Source of the DNA: CAZSPT01 sp964608895
Lineage (GTDB): Bacteria > Patescibacteriota > Patescibacteriia > 2-01-FULL-39-33
Assembly: GCA_964608895.1 (NCBI GenBank)
Contig: CAZSPT010000008.1
Span: forward strand, 1 to 20,196
Length of the DNA: 20,196 bases
Reading direction: 5' to 3'
The notes beneath the pieces were generated by a model that had not been told where the DNA came from, did not search any database, and saw only the letters and a list, made by a program, of their open reading frames with translations. The position numbers and the translations under genes are program-made. Each line of letters opens with the position of its first letter. Position 1 is the first letter of the stretch. Shown here piece by piece: positions 1-7,068 of this stretch.

Positions 1-143
1 ATCCTCTGGATTTTGCTCAAAATGGGTTCGGATTTCGTCCAACAAACACCACCAATCTTAAACTTTTTGCGCCGGAATCGCGGAACAGAGAAACCCACTT
101 GCGCGGCAAACCTGAAAAAATTAAGCCAAAAACAAAATCTTGA
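1..143 (+). CDS. 3' end of a truncated, unidentified reading frame
   Basis: Reading from base 3, the frame is open to a TGA at 141-143 and gives about 46 residues, beginning PLDFAQNGFGF and ending KPEKIKPKTKS. The gene would start before the window. The hydrophilic, Lys/Glu-rich ending resembles other protein tails in this genome, but frame 1 is also open to about base 165, so the choice of frame is uncertain. No family is recognised. If it is not coding, bases 1-139 are an unassigned intergenic stretch. Confidence 0.35.
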   Translation, partial: PLDFAQNGFGFRPTNTTNLKLFAPESRNRETHLRGKPEKIKPKTKS

Positions 144-168
144 AACAATCAGTCTAAATAAATAAACT
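140..168 (+). promoter_or_regulatory. Possible sigma70-type promoter for the sulfotransferase operon
   Basis: TTGAAA at 140-145 and TAAACT at 163-168 are 17 bases apart. The site lies 32 bases before the TTG proposed as the start of the sulfotransferase gene. The -10 is imperfect and the region is very AT-rich, so chance matches are likely. Confidence 0.35.
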
Positions 169-200
169 TAAAAAAAGATATTATTGGAATAAAAAGCAAA

Positions 201-986
201 TTGGAAAAATACCGGCTGATCAGATTTCTTTATTCTTTTTATTTAAAAATCAAATTGGCCGGGCCTAGATTAGAAGCAAGGTTTAAAAAGAAAACTTTGG
301 TTCATTTTCTTCATCTTGGAAAAACCGGAGGGACTTCAATCAAATCCGCCCTAAAATGCAAAAAAACAACTTATTCCAATAATCAATATATTATTTTTTG
401 CCATTCCCATCTGGGCCGATTAAAAGATACTCGGCCGGGAGAAAAAGTCTTTTTCTTTGTTAGAAATCCAATTGAGAGATTTGTCAGTGGTTTTTACTCC
501 AGAAAAAGAAAAGGAATGCCGAGAATCTACAGCGAATGGAATGCCGGAGAAAAAAAAGCTTTTAAAAAATTCCAAACTCCGAACCAGCTGGCGGTTTCAC
601 TTTCAGCCGAAGATAAAGCTGTTAGAGCCGCTGCCGTTAAAGCGTTTGAAAAAATAAGACATGTTAATTCTTCTTATTGGGATTGGTTTGAAAACAGCGA
701 CTATTTTCTAAAAAGAATCAATAACATTGTATTTGCCGGAACCACAAAAAATCTAAACCAAGATTTTCTTAAACTTAAAAAAATTTTCAAACTGCCGGAA
801 GAACTAAAACTGCCGACTAATCAAGCGGAAATGCATAAAAATCCAGAACACCTTGATAAAAATCTTGAACCTCAAGCAATTAAAAATCTCAGAAGCTGGT
901 ACGACAAAGATTTCCAATTCATCAAGCTACTCAAAAAAAACGGCTGGCTGACAGCTCCCGGCCAACAATATCAAAATTATGACTGA
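201..986 (+). CDS. Sulfotransferase family protein
   Basis: This 261-aa protein has the two PAPS-binding signatures of sulfotransferases. HLGKTGGTSIKSA at about residues 38-50 matches the 5'-phosphosulfate loop, and VRNPIERFVSGFY at about 87-99 matches the 3'-phosphate site. Such enzymes move a sulfuryl group from PAPS to a carbohydrate or other hydroxyl acceptor; the acceptor here is unknown. No signal peptide is clear, although the N-terminus (about residues 8-20) is hydrophobic and basic. The start is TTG at 201 because no ATG precedes the P-loop; there is no Shine-Dalgarno site. The stop overlaps the next start by 8 bases (ATGACTGA), so it is probably co-transcribed with the DUF202 and cca genes. 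The best match in style is the Sulfotransfer_2 group, but the exact family needs a profile search. Confidence 0.8.
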   Translation: MEKYRLIRFLYSFYLKIKLAGPRLEARFKKKTLVHFLHLGKTGGTSIKSALKCKKTTYSNNQYIIFCHSHLGRLKDTRPGEKVFFFVRNPIERFVSGFYSRKRKGMPRIYSEWNAGEKKAFKKFQTPNQLAVSLSAEDKAVRAAAVKAFEKIRHVNSSYWDWFENSDYFLKRINNIVFAGTTKNLNQDFLKLKKIFKLPEELKLPTNQAEMHKNPEHLDKNLEPQAIKNLRSWYDKDFQFIKLLKKNGWLTAPGQQYQNYD

Positions 987-1227
987 AGAATATACCCGCC
1001 GCGACCACCTCGCCAAAGAGCGCACCTATCTCGCGAACGAGCGAACCTTTCTCGCCTATCTCCGGACTTCTTTGGCTTTTCTGCTGGCCGGAGCGGCAAT
1101 GATTAAATTTTTTCCCGATTTTTTTCTAACCGTCCCGGCTCTGATTTTAATCATCTGGGGCGGTATTCTCCTGGCAGTTGGAATTTTCCAATTTTTCTAC
1201 TACAAAAAAAGAATTACCCGGAAATAA
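979..1227 (+). CDS. DUF202 family small membrane protein
   Basis: This 82-aa protein has the DUF202 signature near its start: LAKERTYLANERTFLAYLRTSLA-type repeats (split here as LAKERTYLANERTF and LAYLRTSLA, about residues 11-33). Two hydrophobic segments follow, at about 30-47 and 51-72, and a basic tail ends the protein. DUF202 proteins are small inner-membrane proteins, also found fused to SPX-type domains in eukaryotes; their bacterial function is not established. The ATG lies inside the sulfotransferase 3' end (8-base overlap), which suggests translational coupling. The cca start follows 10 bases after its stop. Confidence 0.85.
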   Translation: MTEEYTRRDHLAKERTYLANERTFLAYLRTSLAFLLAGAAMIKFFPDFFLTVPALILIIWGGILLAVGIFQFFYYKKRITRK

Positions 1228-1237
1228 AAATATCTTA

Positions 1238-2743
1238 ATGGCTAAAAAATCCTCTCAAGCAAAACTAACCAACTGGCAAAAAACCGCCCTAAACCGGCCG
1301 GAATTTTTGTTTATAAAAAAAATAATCAAACAATTTCCTGAAGCAAAAATCTACCTTGTCGGCGGAGCGGTCCGGGATATTATTCTTAACCGCCCAACCG
1401 CCGATTTTGATTTTGTCATCGCCAAAGTAGAAGTTCGGGAATTGGAAAAGTTTCTTAGCCGGCTGGGAAAAGTGAATCTGGTCGGTAAAAGCTTTGGAGT
1501 TCTAAAATTCAATCCTCGGACGGCCGAGGAAAAAATTGAGCCGATTGACATTGCTCTGCCCCGAACCGAACATGCCGGAATGTCCGGCGGTTATCAAGAT
1601 TTTAGAATTCAAAGCGACAAAAATTTGCCGATTGAAAAAGACCTTAGCCGCCGAGATTTTACTATAAACGCCCTGGCTTGGGATTTAATTGAGAAAAAAT
1701 TAATTGACAAATCCGACGGACTTGAAGATTTGGAAAATAAAACAATCAGAACCGTCGGCCAACCTCAAGAAAGATTTCAAGAAGACTATACCAGAATTAT
1801 CCGAGCAGTGCGATTTGCCTGCCAACTTGATTTTGCCATTGCCCCGGAAACTCTGAAAGCAATTAAAGCAAAGGCTAAAAAAATCCCGGAAATTCCCAAA
1901 GAAAGAATCAACGAAGAATTCACTAAAATCATTCTCTCACCCCGGGCCGAGAAAGGAATCAGACTGCTGGCTGAAACTAAGATTATTAAAACTTTAATTC
2001 CTGAACTTGCCAAAGGAATCGGAGTAAGCCAAAACAAAGCCCATATTTATCAAGTTTTTGAACATAATGTCCGTTCTTTAGGAGCGGCGGCCGAAAGGAA
2101 TTATTCTTTGGAAATCAGACTGGCCGCTCTCTTCCACGACGTCGCCAAGCCTGAAACCAAACAAGGCCGGGGAAAAACCGCCACTTTCTACAACCATGAC
2201 AAACTTGGAGCGAAAATCGCCCGACAAGCCCTGGAACGACTCGGATATTCCAAAGAAATCATTAAAAAAACAACCCATCTTATTCGTTATCATATGTTTT
2301 ATTACGCTCTGGATACTGTCAGCGACGCCGGAGTTCGGCGACTGCTTAACCGGCTCGGCCGGGAAAATATAAATAACTTCATTAAGCTCCGAATCGCCGA
2401 CCGGCTCGGAATGGGCCGGCCAAAAGCCAAACCATGGAAACTGATTGAACTGGAAAAAAGATTTCAAGAAGTCCAGCTTGATCCTATCACTCCAAAAATG
2501 CTGGCAATTGACGGCCGTCAATTAATGAAACTTCTAAAAATCAAACCTGGTCCCCGGATTGGAATGATTCTCAACGCCCTCTTGGGAGAAATTCTTGAAA
2601 ACCCTGAAAAAAACAATCAAGAATATCTTAAAAACCGCTCAAAAGAACTGGTTCAATTTTCCGACCGAGAATTAAAAAAACTCCACCCCGACCTTGCTTA
2701 TTACCAAGAAGAGAGAAAAAGAATGCTTCAACAAAAAAAATAA
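1238..2743 (+). CDS. cca: CCA tRNA nucleotidyltransferase with HD domain
   Basis: This 501-aa protein adds or repairs the 3' CCA of tRNAs using CTP and ATP. The class II nucleotidyltransferase head is clear: VGGAVRD at about 41-47, metal-binding DFD at 56-58, RRDFTINALAWD at about 138-149, and the base-selecting EDxxR motif (EDYTR, 182-186). An HD phosphohydrolase-type motif (LFHD, H300-D301) lies in the C-terminal half. The start is ATG 1238 (MAKKSSQ); an upstream extension of the frame would run into the DUF202 gene. The role fits the window, where tRNA-Arg, tRNA-Cys and tRNA-Gly lack an encoded CCA. The 3' end has no strong plus-strand terminator; the hairpin at 2747-2768 has its U-tract on the opposite strand. 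Confidence 0.93.
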   Translation: MAKKSSQAKLTNWQKTALNRPEFLFIKKIIKQFPEAKIYLVGGAVRDIILNRPTADFDFVIAKVEVRELEKFLSRLGKVNLVGKSFGVLKFNPRTAEEKIEPIDIALPRTEHAGMSGGYQDFRIQSDKNLPIEKDLSRRDFTINALAWDLIEKKLIDKSDGLEDLENKTIRTVGQPQERFQEDYTRIIRAVRFACQLDFAIAPETLKAIKAKAKKIPEIPKERINEEFTKIILSPRAEKGIRLLAETKIIKTLIPELAKGIGVSQNKAHIYQVFEHNVRSLGAAAERNYSLEIRLAALFHDVAKPETKQGRGKTATFYNHDKLGAKIARQALERLGYSKEIIKKTTHLIRYHMFYYALDTVSDAGVRRLLNRLGRENINNFIKLRIADRLGMGRPKAKPWKLIELEKRFQEVQLDPITPKMLAIDGRQLMKLLKIKPGPRIGMILNALLGEILENPEKNNQEYLKNRSKELVQFSDRELKKLHPDLAYYQEERKRMLQQKK

Positions 2744-2768
2744 AAAAGAGCTGCTAAACAACAGCTCT
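2742..2768 (-). terminator. Intrinsic terminator of the 2777-3037 gene
   Basis: On the minus strand AGAGCTG and CAGCTCT form a 7-bp stem around an 8-base loop (plus-strand arms 2747-2753 and 2762-2768), followed directly by a run of Ts that reaches into the end of cca. It starts 9 bases after the minus-strand stop codon. On the plus strand the tract after the stem is poor in T. Confidence 0.75.
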
Positions 2769-2776
2769 CAGTTAAT

Positions 2777-3037
2777 TTAAGGCCAGAAAAATTCATTGAG
2801 ATGCCTAATAATCTCTTCCGCCACTTTAGATAATTCAGTTTGAGAAGGTTCTTGTTGAAAATTCTCAACTAAAACTGATCTGGAAGCGAAAATCCCTCCG
2901 GATAAAAGATCAATAATATCGGCCAAAACAGCCGGCCGTCCTCGATCTTGACAACTTTGAAAGGGCGGAAGCTGAATCACTCTGGCAATTTGCCTTCCTT
3001 CTTTAAGCCAATAAAGTTTTCCCAGTTCTAAATTCAT
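2777..3037 (-). CDS. Hypothetical protein, 86 aa
   Basis: No family is recognised. The protein starts MNLELGKLYWLKEGRQIARV and ends HLNEFFWP. It is soluble by sequence, with one Cys and no membrane segment; the first half suggests beta strands and the end a helix (SKVAEEIIRHLNEF). It is probably real: an excellent Shine-Dalgarno AGGAGG (plus-strand 3042-3047) lies 4 bases before the ATG, and a strong terminator lies just after the stop. It is a single-gene unit, convergent with cca and divergent from the rluA-like gene, with 31 bases between the two starts. Confidence 0.75.
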   Translation of the reverse strand: MNLELGKLYWLKEGRQIARVIQLPPFQSCQDRGRPAVLADIIDLLSGGIFASRSVLVENFQQEPSQTELSKVAEEIIRHLNEFFWP

Positions 3038-3068
3038 TTAACCTCCTAATACTGCTAACCATAACCCT

Positions 3069-4031
3069 ATGTCTGAACATATCATTATCACTCTAAAAGA
3101 GCAAGGCAGCCGGCTGGACAAGTTTTTGGCCGGAAAAAATCCCGGCCAATCGCGTTCAAAGATACAGAAAGCGATAAAAAACGGAGAAATTCTAATTAAC
3201 GGCGAAAAAGTACCGGTTCACTATTTCCTAAAAGCCGGGGAAAAAATAAAATTTATTCCCGGACAAAAGCCGGCTGAGAAAAAGCCGGCAACTAAACCGG
3301 CTGCTTCCAAAAAACTTTTCAAAAAAATAAAAATCACCGCCCAGGAAAATGACTTTTTAATTCTTGAAAAACCAGCCGGACTACTAGTTCATCCGGCCGG
3401 CGAAAAAAACGAACCGACTTTAATTGACTGGCTAACCGCCAACTATCCCGAATTATCCAAAATTGGGGAAGATCCCGGTCGGCCGGCAATTATCCACCGG
3501 CTTGACAAAAAAGTTTCCGGACTGATGATTATTCCAAAAAATCAAACCGCCTTTGACTTCTTTAAGAACCAATTCCAAGAAAGAAAAATTAAAAAAAAGT
3601 ATTCCGCCCTTGTCTATGGAGTAATCCCAGAAGAAGAAACTGAAATCAATCTGGCAATTAGCCGCTCCAGAACTAGGCCGGGGCTTTTTGCCGCCCATCC
3701 GAAAAATAAAGAAAAAAACTTTTCTAAAAAAGACAAAAGCGCTTTAACTTTCCTGAAAGTGATTGAGCGTTTTTGCCACTACACTTTAATAAAAGCCAGT
3801 CCGATAACCGGCCGAACCAATCAAATCCGAGTTCATTTATTCTCTTTTGGTTATCCAATCGTCGGCGACCGCCTCTACTGCCAAAAAAATCAAAAATACC
3901 AACTTAATTTAAAAAGAATTTTTCTTCATGCCGACAGCTTGGAATTTTCCGGACCGGACGGCCGAACTTTTAAATTTAAATCTCCTCTGCCCGAGGAATT
4001 AAACAAGTGCCTAAAAGAGCTAAAAAAATAA
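3069..4031 (+). CDS. RluA/RluD-family rRNA pseudouridine synthase
   Basis: This 320-aa enzyme converts selected uridines of rRNA to pseudouridine. An N-terminal S4 RNA-binding domain (about residues 13-65) is followed by an Ala/Lys/Pro-rich linker (about 66-88) and the catalytic domain. The active-site motif HRLDKKVSG (143-151) carries the nucleophilic Asp146. Other family blocks are ILEKPAGLLVHP (98-109) and GRTNQIRVHLFSFGYPIVGD near the C-terminus. S4 plus catalytic domain is the RluD-type layout, which in E. coli modifies 23S rRNA helix 69, but the exact target cannot be read from sequence. The ATG at 3069 has no clear Shine-Dalgarno site. The stop is 4 bases before the -35 of the rpmF promoter. 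Confidence 0.9.
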   Translation: MSEHIIITLKEQGSRLDKFLAGKNPGQSRSKIQKAIKNGEILINGEKVPVHYFLKAGEKIKFIPGQKPAEKKPATKPAASKKLFKKIKITAQENDFLILEKPAGLLVHPAGEKNEPTLIDWLTANYPELSKIGEDPGRPAIIHRLDKKVSGLMIIPKNQTAFDFFKNQFQERKIKKKYSALVYGVIPEEETEINLAISRSRTRPGLFAAHPKNKEKNFSKKDKSALTFLKVIERFCHYTLIKASPITGRTNQIRVHLFSFGYPIVGDRLYCQKNQKYQLNLKRIFLHADSLEFSGPDGRTFKFKSPLPEELNKCLKELKK

Positions 4032-4035
4032 TCAC

Positions 4036-4064
4036 TTGTCTTCACGGCCAATTTTTGCTAAAAT
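4036..4064 (+). promoter_or_regulatory. Sigma70-type promoter of rpmF-nusB-rnc-pilT
   Basis: TTGTCT at 4036-4041 and TAAAAT at 4059-4064 are 17 bases apart. The expected start of transcription is near 4071, about 19 bases before the rpmF ATG. The site directly follows the stop of the rluA-like gene, giving the ribosomal-protein operon its own promoter. Confidence 0.65.
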
Positions 4065-4089
4065 ACAGTCATCACCAATAATTAAAGCT

Positions 4090-4383
4090 ATGGCTCATCC
4101 GACCCAGAAAAGAACCAAATCATCCAAAAGAAAAAGAAACGCCGGCTTTTCCCTGAAAAAGGCGAGCTTAATTAAATGCCCTCAATGCGGCCGGCCGACT
4201 CCGCCCCATCAAGCCTGCCAATTCTGCGGCCGCTATCGGGGTCGCCAGGTAATCAAGCTGAAAAACAAACAAAAAACCGCCCAGCAGAGAGACAAAGAAA
4301 GACGCCAAAAAACCCGGGAAAAAGAAGCTGAAAAGCAAGCGAAAAAAGACCAAAAAACTTCAGAAAAGAAAAATAACCGGTAA
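4090..4383 (+). CDS. rpmF: Ribosomal protein bL32 with long basic tail
   Basis: This 97-aa protein belongs to the large ribosomal subunit. The N-terminus MAHPTQKRTKSSKRKRN is typical of L32. CPQC at about 32-35 and CQFC at about 45-48 form the four-Cys zinc ribbon, and YRGRQVI follows. L32 is usually about 56-60 aa; here a tail of roughly 40 residues rich in Lys, Gln and Glu is added, ending in SEKKNNR. The start is ATG 4090, where the L32 homology begins; an in-frame ATG at 4036 would lie in the promoter. nusB follows after 11 bases. All four Cys are present, so this is the zinc-binding form. Confidence 0.93.
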   Translation: MAHPTQKRTKSSKRKRNAGFSLKKASLIKCPQCGRPTPPHQACQFCGRYRGRQVIKLKNKQKTAQQRDKERRQKTREKEAEKQAKKDQKTSEKKNNR

Positions 4384-4394
4384 ATTCAAGCGTT

Positions 4395-4838
4395 ATGGCT
4401 AATCGACATCTCAGCCGAACGATTGTTATTCAAACCCTCTACCAATGGGATTTTAATGATCAAGCCGAAGACCTTTCCAAAATTCTGGGACAAAACAAAA
4501 AAAACTTCGCCCCTCAATTTGATGATGGCGGCTTTGCTGAAAAATTGATTCAAGGAGTTATTAAACATCAAAATGAAATTGACCAGCTAATCACTAAATG
4601 CGCCCCGGAATGGCCGCTTGAACAGATTACAATTATTGACCGAAACATTCTCCGACTCGGAATCTATGAGTTAAAATTTGATCCGAGTATTCCGGCCAAA
4701 GTCGCCATCAACGAAGCGATTGAACTGGCAAAAACTTTTGGCGGCCAGTCGGCTGGAAAATTTATCAACGGCGTCCTCGGAGCAATTTATAAGGAAATAG
4801 GAGAAAAAGAAATTGACAAGAAAAAAAACAATTTATGA
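4395..4838 (+). CDS. nusB: Transcription antitermination factor NusB
   Basis: This 147-aa all-helical protein binds boxA RNA together with S10 (NusE) and supports antitermination and processing of rRNA transcripts. The start MANRHLSRTIVIQTLYQWDF has the usual Arg-rich first helix. The conserved C-terminal part includes ITIIDRNILRLGIYEL, PAKVAINEAIELAKTFGG and KFINGVLGAI. The length is normal for NusB. Its stop overlaps the rnc start as ATGA (4835-4838), so the two are translationally coupled. No Shine-Dalgarno site is obvious. Confidence 0.95.
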   Translation: MANRHLSRTIVIQTLYQWDFNDQAEDLSKILGQNKKNFAPQFDDGGFAEKLIQGVIKHQNEIDQLITKCAPEWPLEQITIIDRNILRLGIYELKFDPSIPAKVAINEAIELAKTFGGQSAGKFINGVLGAIYKEIGEKEIDKKKNNL

Positions 4839-5524
4839 AAAATATTCCCGAGCTGGAAAAAAAACTTGGAATAAAATTCAAAAATAAAGACATTTTGATT
4901 GAAGCGACCACCCATCGTTCTTATATCAATGAACATCCGGAATTTCACCTCAATCACAATGAACGGCTGGAATTTCTCGGCGACGCCGTTCTGGAGCTGA
5001 TTGTTACTGAATACCTTTATAAAAATTACCCTCAACCCGAAGGAATTTTAACTAATTGGCGAGCCAGTCTGGTTAACCGAGCAAACTTGTCAAAAATAGC
5101 CGAAGAATTGGAAATTGAATCTTTTGTTTCAATGAGCCGGGGAGAAGCAAAAGACAAAAAAACCAAAGCCCGGCAGGTAATTATTTCCAACGCGGTTGAG
5201 GCGATTATTGGAGCAATTTTTCTTGACCAAAAAATCACCGGAGCCAAAAAATTTATCAAAAAAAATATCCTTTCAAAACTTCCCGAAATTATTGAACAAA
5301 AACTTTACATTGATCCTAAAAGCAATTTTCAAGAACGGGCGCAGGAAAAGATCGGCCAAACGCCGATTTATCAAATCATCAACTCTCAAGGACCTGACCA
5401 CGCCAAAAAATTCAAGGTCGGAGTCTATCTCGGTAAAGAATTTATCGCCGCCGGCAGCGGCTCAAGCAAACAAGAAGCTCAAGTTAAAGCGGCCCAAAAA
5501 GCCCTAAAGAAAAAAAAATGGTAA
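4835..5524 (+). CDS. rnc: Ribonuclease III
   Basis: This 229-aa enzyme cleaves double-stranded RNA in rRNA maturation and mRNA decay. The signature ERLEFLGDAVLEL (43-55) carries the metal-binding Glu46 and Asp50. The second metal-binding block reads IISNAVEAIIGAIFLD (116-131): Glu122 is present, but the position equivalent to Asp114 of the E. coli enzyme is Asn119. A dsRNA-binding domain fills about residues 160-228, from DPKSNFQERAQEKIGQ to KQEAQVKAAQKAL. Domain order and length are normal. The gene is coupled to nusB by the ATGA overlap and is followed by pilT after 12 bases. Confidence 0.94.
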   Translation: MKNIPELEKKLGIKFKNKDILIEATTHRSYINEHPEFHLNHNERLEFLGDAVLELIVTEYLYKNYPQPEGILTNWRASLVNRANLSKIAEELEIESFVSMSRGEAKDKKTKARQVIISNAVEAIIGAIFLDQKITGAKKFIKKNILSKLPEIIEQKLYIDPKSNFQERAQEKIGQTPIYQIINSQGPDHAKKFKVGVYLGKEFIAAGSGSSKQEAQVKAAQKALKKKKW

Positions 5525-5536
5525 AATAATAAAAAT

Positions 5537-6613
5537 ATGGACTTAGAAAATTTTTTTCAGCAGGCGATTGAACAGCAAGCATCCGACGTTCATTTAATCG
5601 CCAATCTTCCTCCTTATATCAGAGTTGACGGAATTCTCAAGCCGCTCGGCGGGAAACCGGTTTCAACCAAGGAAATTGAGTTGATGGTTAAAAATATCAT
5701 TGACCAAACTAAATTCAAAAAATTTACCATTGAAAAAGAACTTGATTTTGCCTATGAAACCAAGGACCATTCCCGTTTTCGAGTCAACCTTCACTGGGAA
5801 AAAAACAACATCGGACTTTCGGCCCGAACAATTCCGGCGACCATTCCGACCATGGAAGAAATTGAGATGGCTCCGGTCATCTATGATCTCTGCAATCTTA
5901 GTCGGGGGCTAATTATCGTCACCGGACCAACCGGTTGCGGAAAATCCACTTCTCTGGCAGCAATGATTAACTATATCAATAAAAACCGCAAGCTGAATAT
6001 CATCACCCTGGAAGACCCGATTGAATTTATCTTTAAGCCGGAAAAAAGCATTATTCGCCAACGCCAACTCGGAAATGACATACTTTCCTTTCAAAGCGGT
6101 TTGATTCACGTCCTCCGCCAAGATCCCAATGTTATTATGGTCGGAGAAATGAGGGATTTGGAAACTATCGCTACCACCATCACTTTAGCTGAAACCGGCC
6201 ATTTGGTTTTCGCCACTCTCCACACTTATAGCGCCGCCCAGACAATTGACCGAATTATTGATATTTTTCCGCCTCACCAGCAGAATCAAATCAGAATGCA
6301 AATTTCAATCACTCTTCAAGGAATTATCTCCCAACGGCTTCTCCCTAAAAAAGGCGGCGGCCGAATCGCCAGCCGAGAAGTCTTGATTAAAACCCCGGCG
6401 ATCGCCAATCTAATCAGGGAGAATAAAATTTCACAAATAAAAACAGTCATTCAAACAAGCGCCAAAGAAGGCATGATTTCAATGGATAATTATTTAACCA
6501 ACCTTTATAAACAAGGACTAATCACCAAAGAAACACTTGACGCCAACCTCTATCTCTTTAAAAAAACAGACAAAAGCGCCTTCAAAAAAGTGGAGGCAAT
6601 GATAAAAAAATAA
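5537..6613 (+). CDS. pilT: Type IV pilus retraction ATPase PilT
   Basis: This 358-aa cytoplasmic hexameric ATPase powers type IV pilus retraction. Visible motifs are Walker A GPTGCGKST (130-138), the Asp box ITLEDPIEF (156-164), Walker B NVIMVGEMRDLETI (198-211) and the His box AETGHLVFATLHT (218-230). The N-terminal PAS-like part begins with ASDVHLIANLPPYIRVDG, as in PilT. The length matches PilT (about 350 aa) and is shorter than PilB/GspE assembly ATPases, which also carry a zinc-binding Cys motif missing here. Other pilus genes are not in the window. It ends the rpmF-nusB-rnc-pilT unit and is followed by a terminator. Confidence 0.93.
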   Translation: MDLENFFQQAIEQQASDVHLIANLPPYIRVDGILKPLGGKPVSTKEIELMVKNIIDQTKFKKFTIEKELDFAYETKDHSRFRVNLHWEKNNIGLSARTIPATIPTMEEIEMAPVIYDLCNLSRGLIIVTGPTGCGKSTSLAAMINYINKNRKLNIITLEDPIEFIFKPEKSIIRQRQLGNDILSFQSGLIHVLRQDPNVIMVGEMRDLETIATTITLAETGHLVFATLHTYSAAQTIDRIIDIFPPHQQNQIRMQISITLQGIISQRLLPKKGGGRIASREVLIKTPAIANLIRENKISQIKTVIQTSAKEGMISMDNYLTNLYKQGLITKETLDANLYLFKKTDKSAFKKVEAMIKK

Positions 6614-6625
6614 TCTCAAAAAAAT

Positions 6626-6658
6626 AAAACAGGCGCCTTTCAGGCGCCCTTGTTTTCT
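6626..6658 (+). terminator. Intrinsic terminator after pilT
   Basis: GGCGCC arms at 6632-6637 and 6643-6648 form a GC-rich stem that can extend through AAAACA/TGTTTT after a 2-base bulge. The T-rich tract TTGTTTTCT follows. The same T-rich bases hold the -35 of the tRNA-Arg promoter. Confidence 0.75.
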
Positions 6659-6678
6659 ATCGCCTTTTTTGGTAGAAT
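6650..6678 (+). promoter_or_regulatory. Promoter of tRNA-Arg
   Basis: TTGTTT at 6650-6655 and TAGAAT at 6673-6678 are 17 bases apart. The mature tRNA begins at 6687, so the expected transcript has almost no 5' leader. The -35 overlaps the U-tract of the pilT terminator. Confidence 0.65.
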
Positions 6679-6686
6679 TAATTCAC

Positions 6687-6759
6687 GCCCTCGTGGTGAA
6701 ATTGGATATCACGCTTGGCTTCGGACCAAGTATTTTAGGTTCGAGTCCTAACGAGGGCG
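6687..6759 (+). tRNA. tRNA-Arg (anticodon TCG)
   Basis: GCCCTCG (6687-6693) pairs with CGAGGGC (6752-6758), and G6759 is the discriminator. The D stem is GTGA/TCAC, the anticodon stem CTTGG/CCAAG encloses loop CTTCGGA (anticodon TCG at 6721-6723 region), and the T arm TTAGG-TTCGAGT-CCTAA is intact. The 3' CCA is not encoded. Confidence 0.95.
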
Positions 6760-6844
6760 CTGCGAAAAATCATCAAATTCACCTCGCCCTGCTTACGAAA
6801 AAATCCGCGCCAACATAAACGAATTTTTGCCGCCGCAGGCAGTG

Positions 6845-6883
6845 AAACTATTTTTCAAAATAAAACGCCGTAAAAAATAGTTT
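6845..6883 (+). terminator. Long-loop inverted repeat between tRNA-Arg and tRNA-Lys
   Basis: AAACTATTTTT (6845-6855) and AAAAATAGTTT (6873-6883) are perfect 11-base inverted repeats around a 17-base loop, followed by two more Ts. It could end the tRNA-Arg transcript or be a processing structure, but the stem is AT-rich and the loop is long. The rest of 6760-6921 shows no gene. A second inverted repeat, GGAATAA/TTATTCC (6895-6901, 6904-6910), lies just before tRNA-Lys. Confidence 0.35.
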
Positions 6884-6921
6884 TTAGTAAAAAGGGAATA
6901 AACTTATTCCTCAACAATCAA

Positions 6922-6997
6922 GCGCCTATAGCTCAGTTGGTAGAGCAGCGGCCTCTTAAGCCGACGGTCGGGGGTTCGAATCCCTCTGGGCGCACCA
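6922..6997 (+). tRNA. tRNA-Lys (anticodon CTT)
   Basis: GCGCCTA (6922-6928) pairs with TGGGCGC, with one G-U pair, and A6994 is the discriminator. The anticodon loop CTCTTAA gives CTT. The D and T arms are intact (GCTC/GAGC; GGGGG-TTCGAAT-CCCTC). The 3' CCA is encoded at 6995-6997, unlike the tRNA-Arg just upstream. No strong promoter is seen directly before it, so it may share a transcript with tRNA-Arg. Confidence 0.95.
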
Positions 6998-7033
6998 GAA
7001 CCAGACGTTCGGATTTTTCAGAAACCATTTTTG

Positions 7034-7054
7034 GGGCGGCACACAGCGCCACCC
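7034..7054 (-). terminator. GC-rich hairpin after the 7069-7482 gene
   Basis: On the minus strand GGGTGGC and GCCGCCC form a 7-bp stem with one G-U pair around a 7-base loop, 14 bases after the stop at 7069. No T-run follows on the minus strand. On the plus strand, where it would serve tRNA-Lys, the stem has one C-A mismatch and the tail ATTCATTTT is only moderately T-rich. It separates convergent units. Confidence 0.35.
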
Positions 7055-7068
7055 ATTCATTTTGCAGC

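Noticed and set aside
4036..4089. Longer N-terminus for L32
   Set aside because: It would cover the promoter, and L32 homology starts exactly at ATG 4090.
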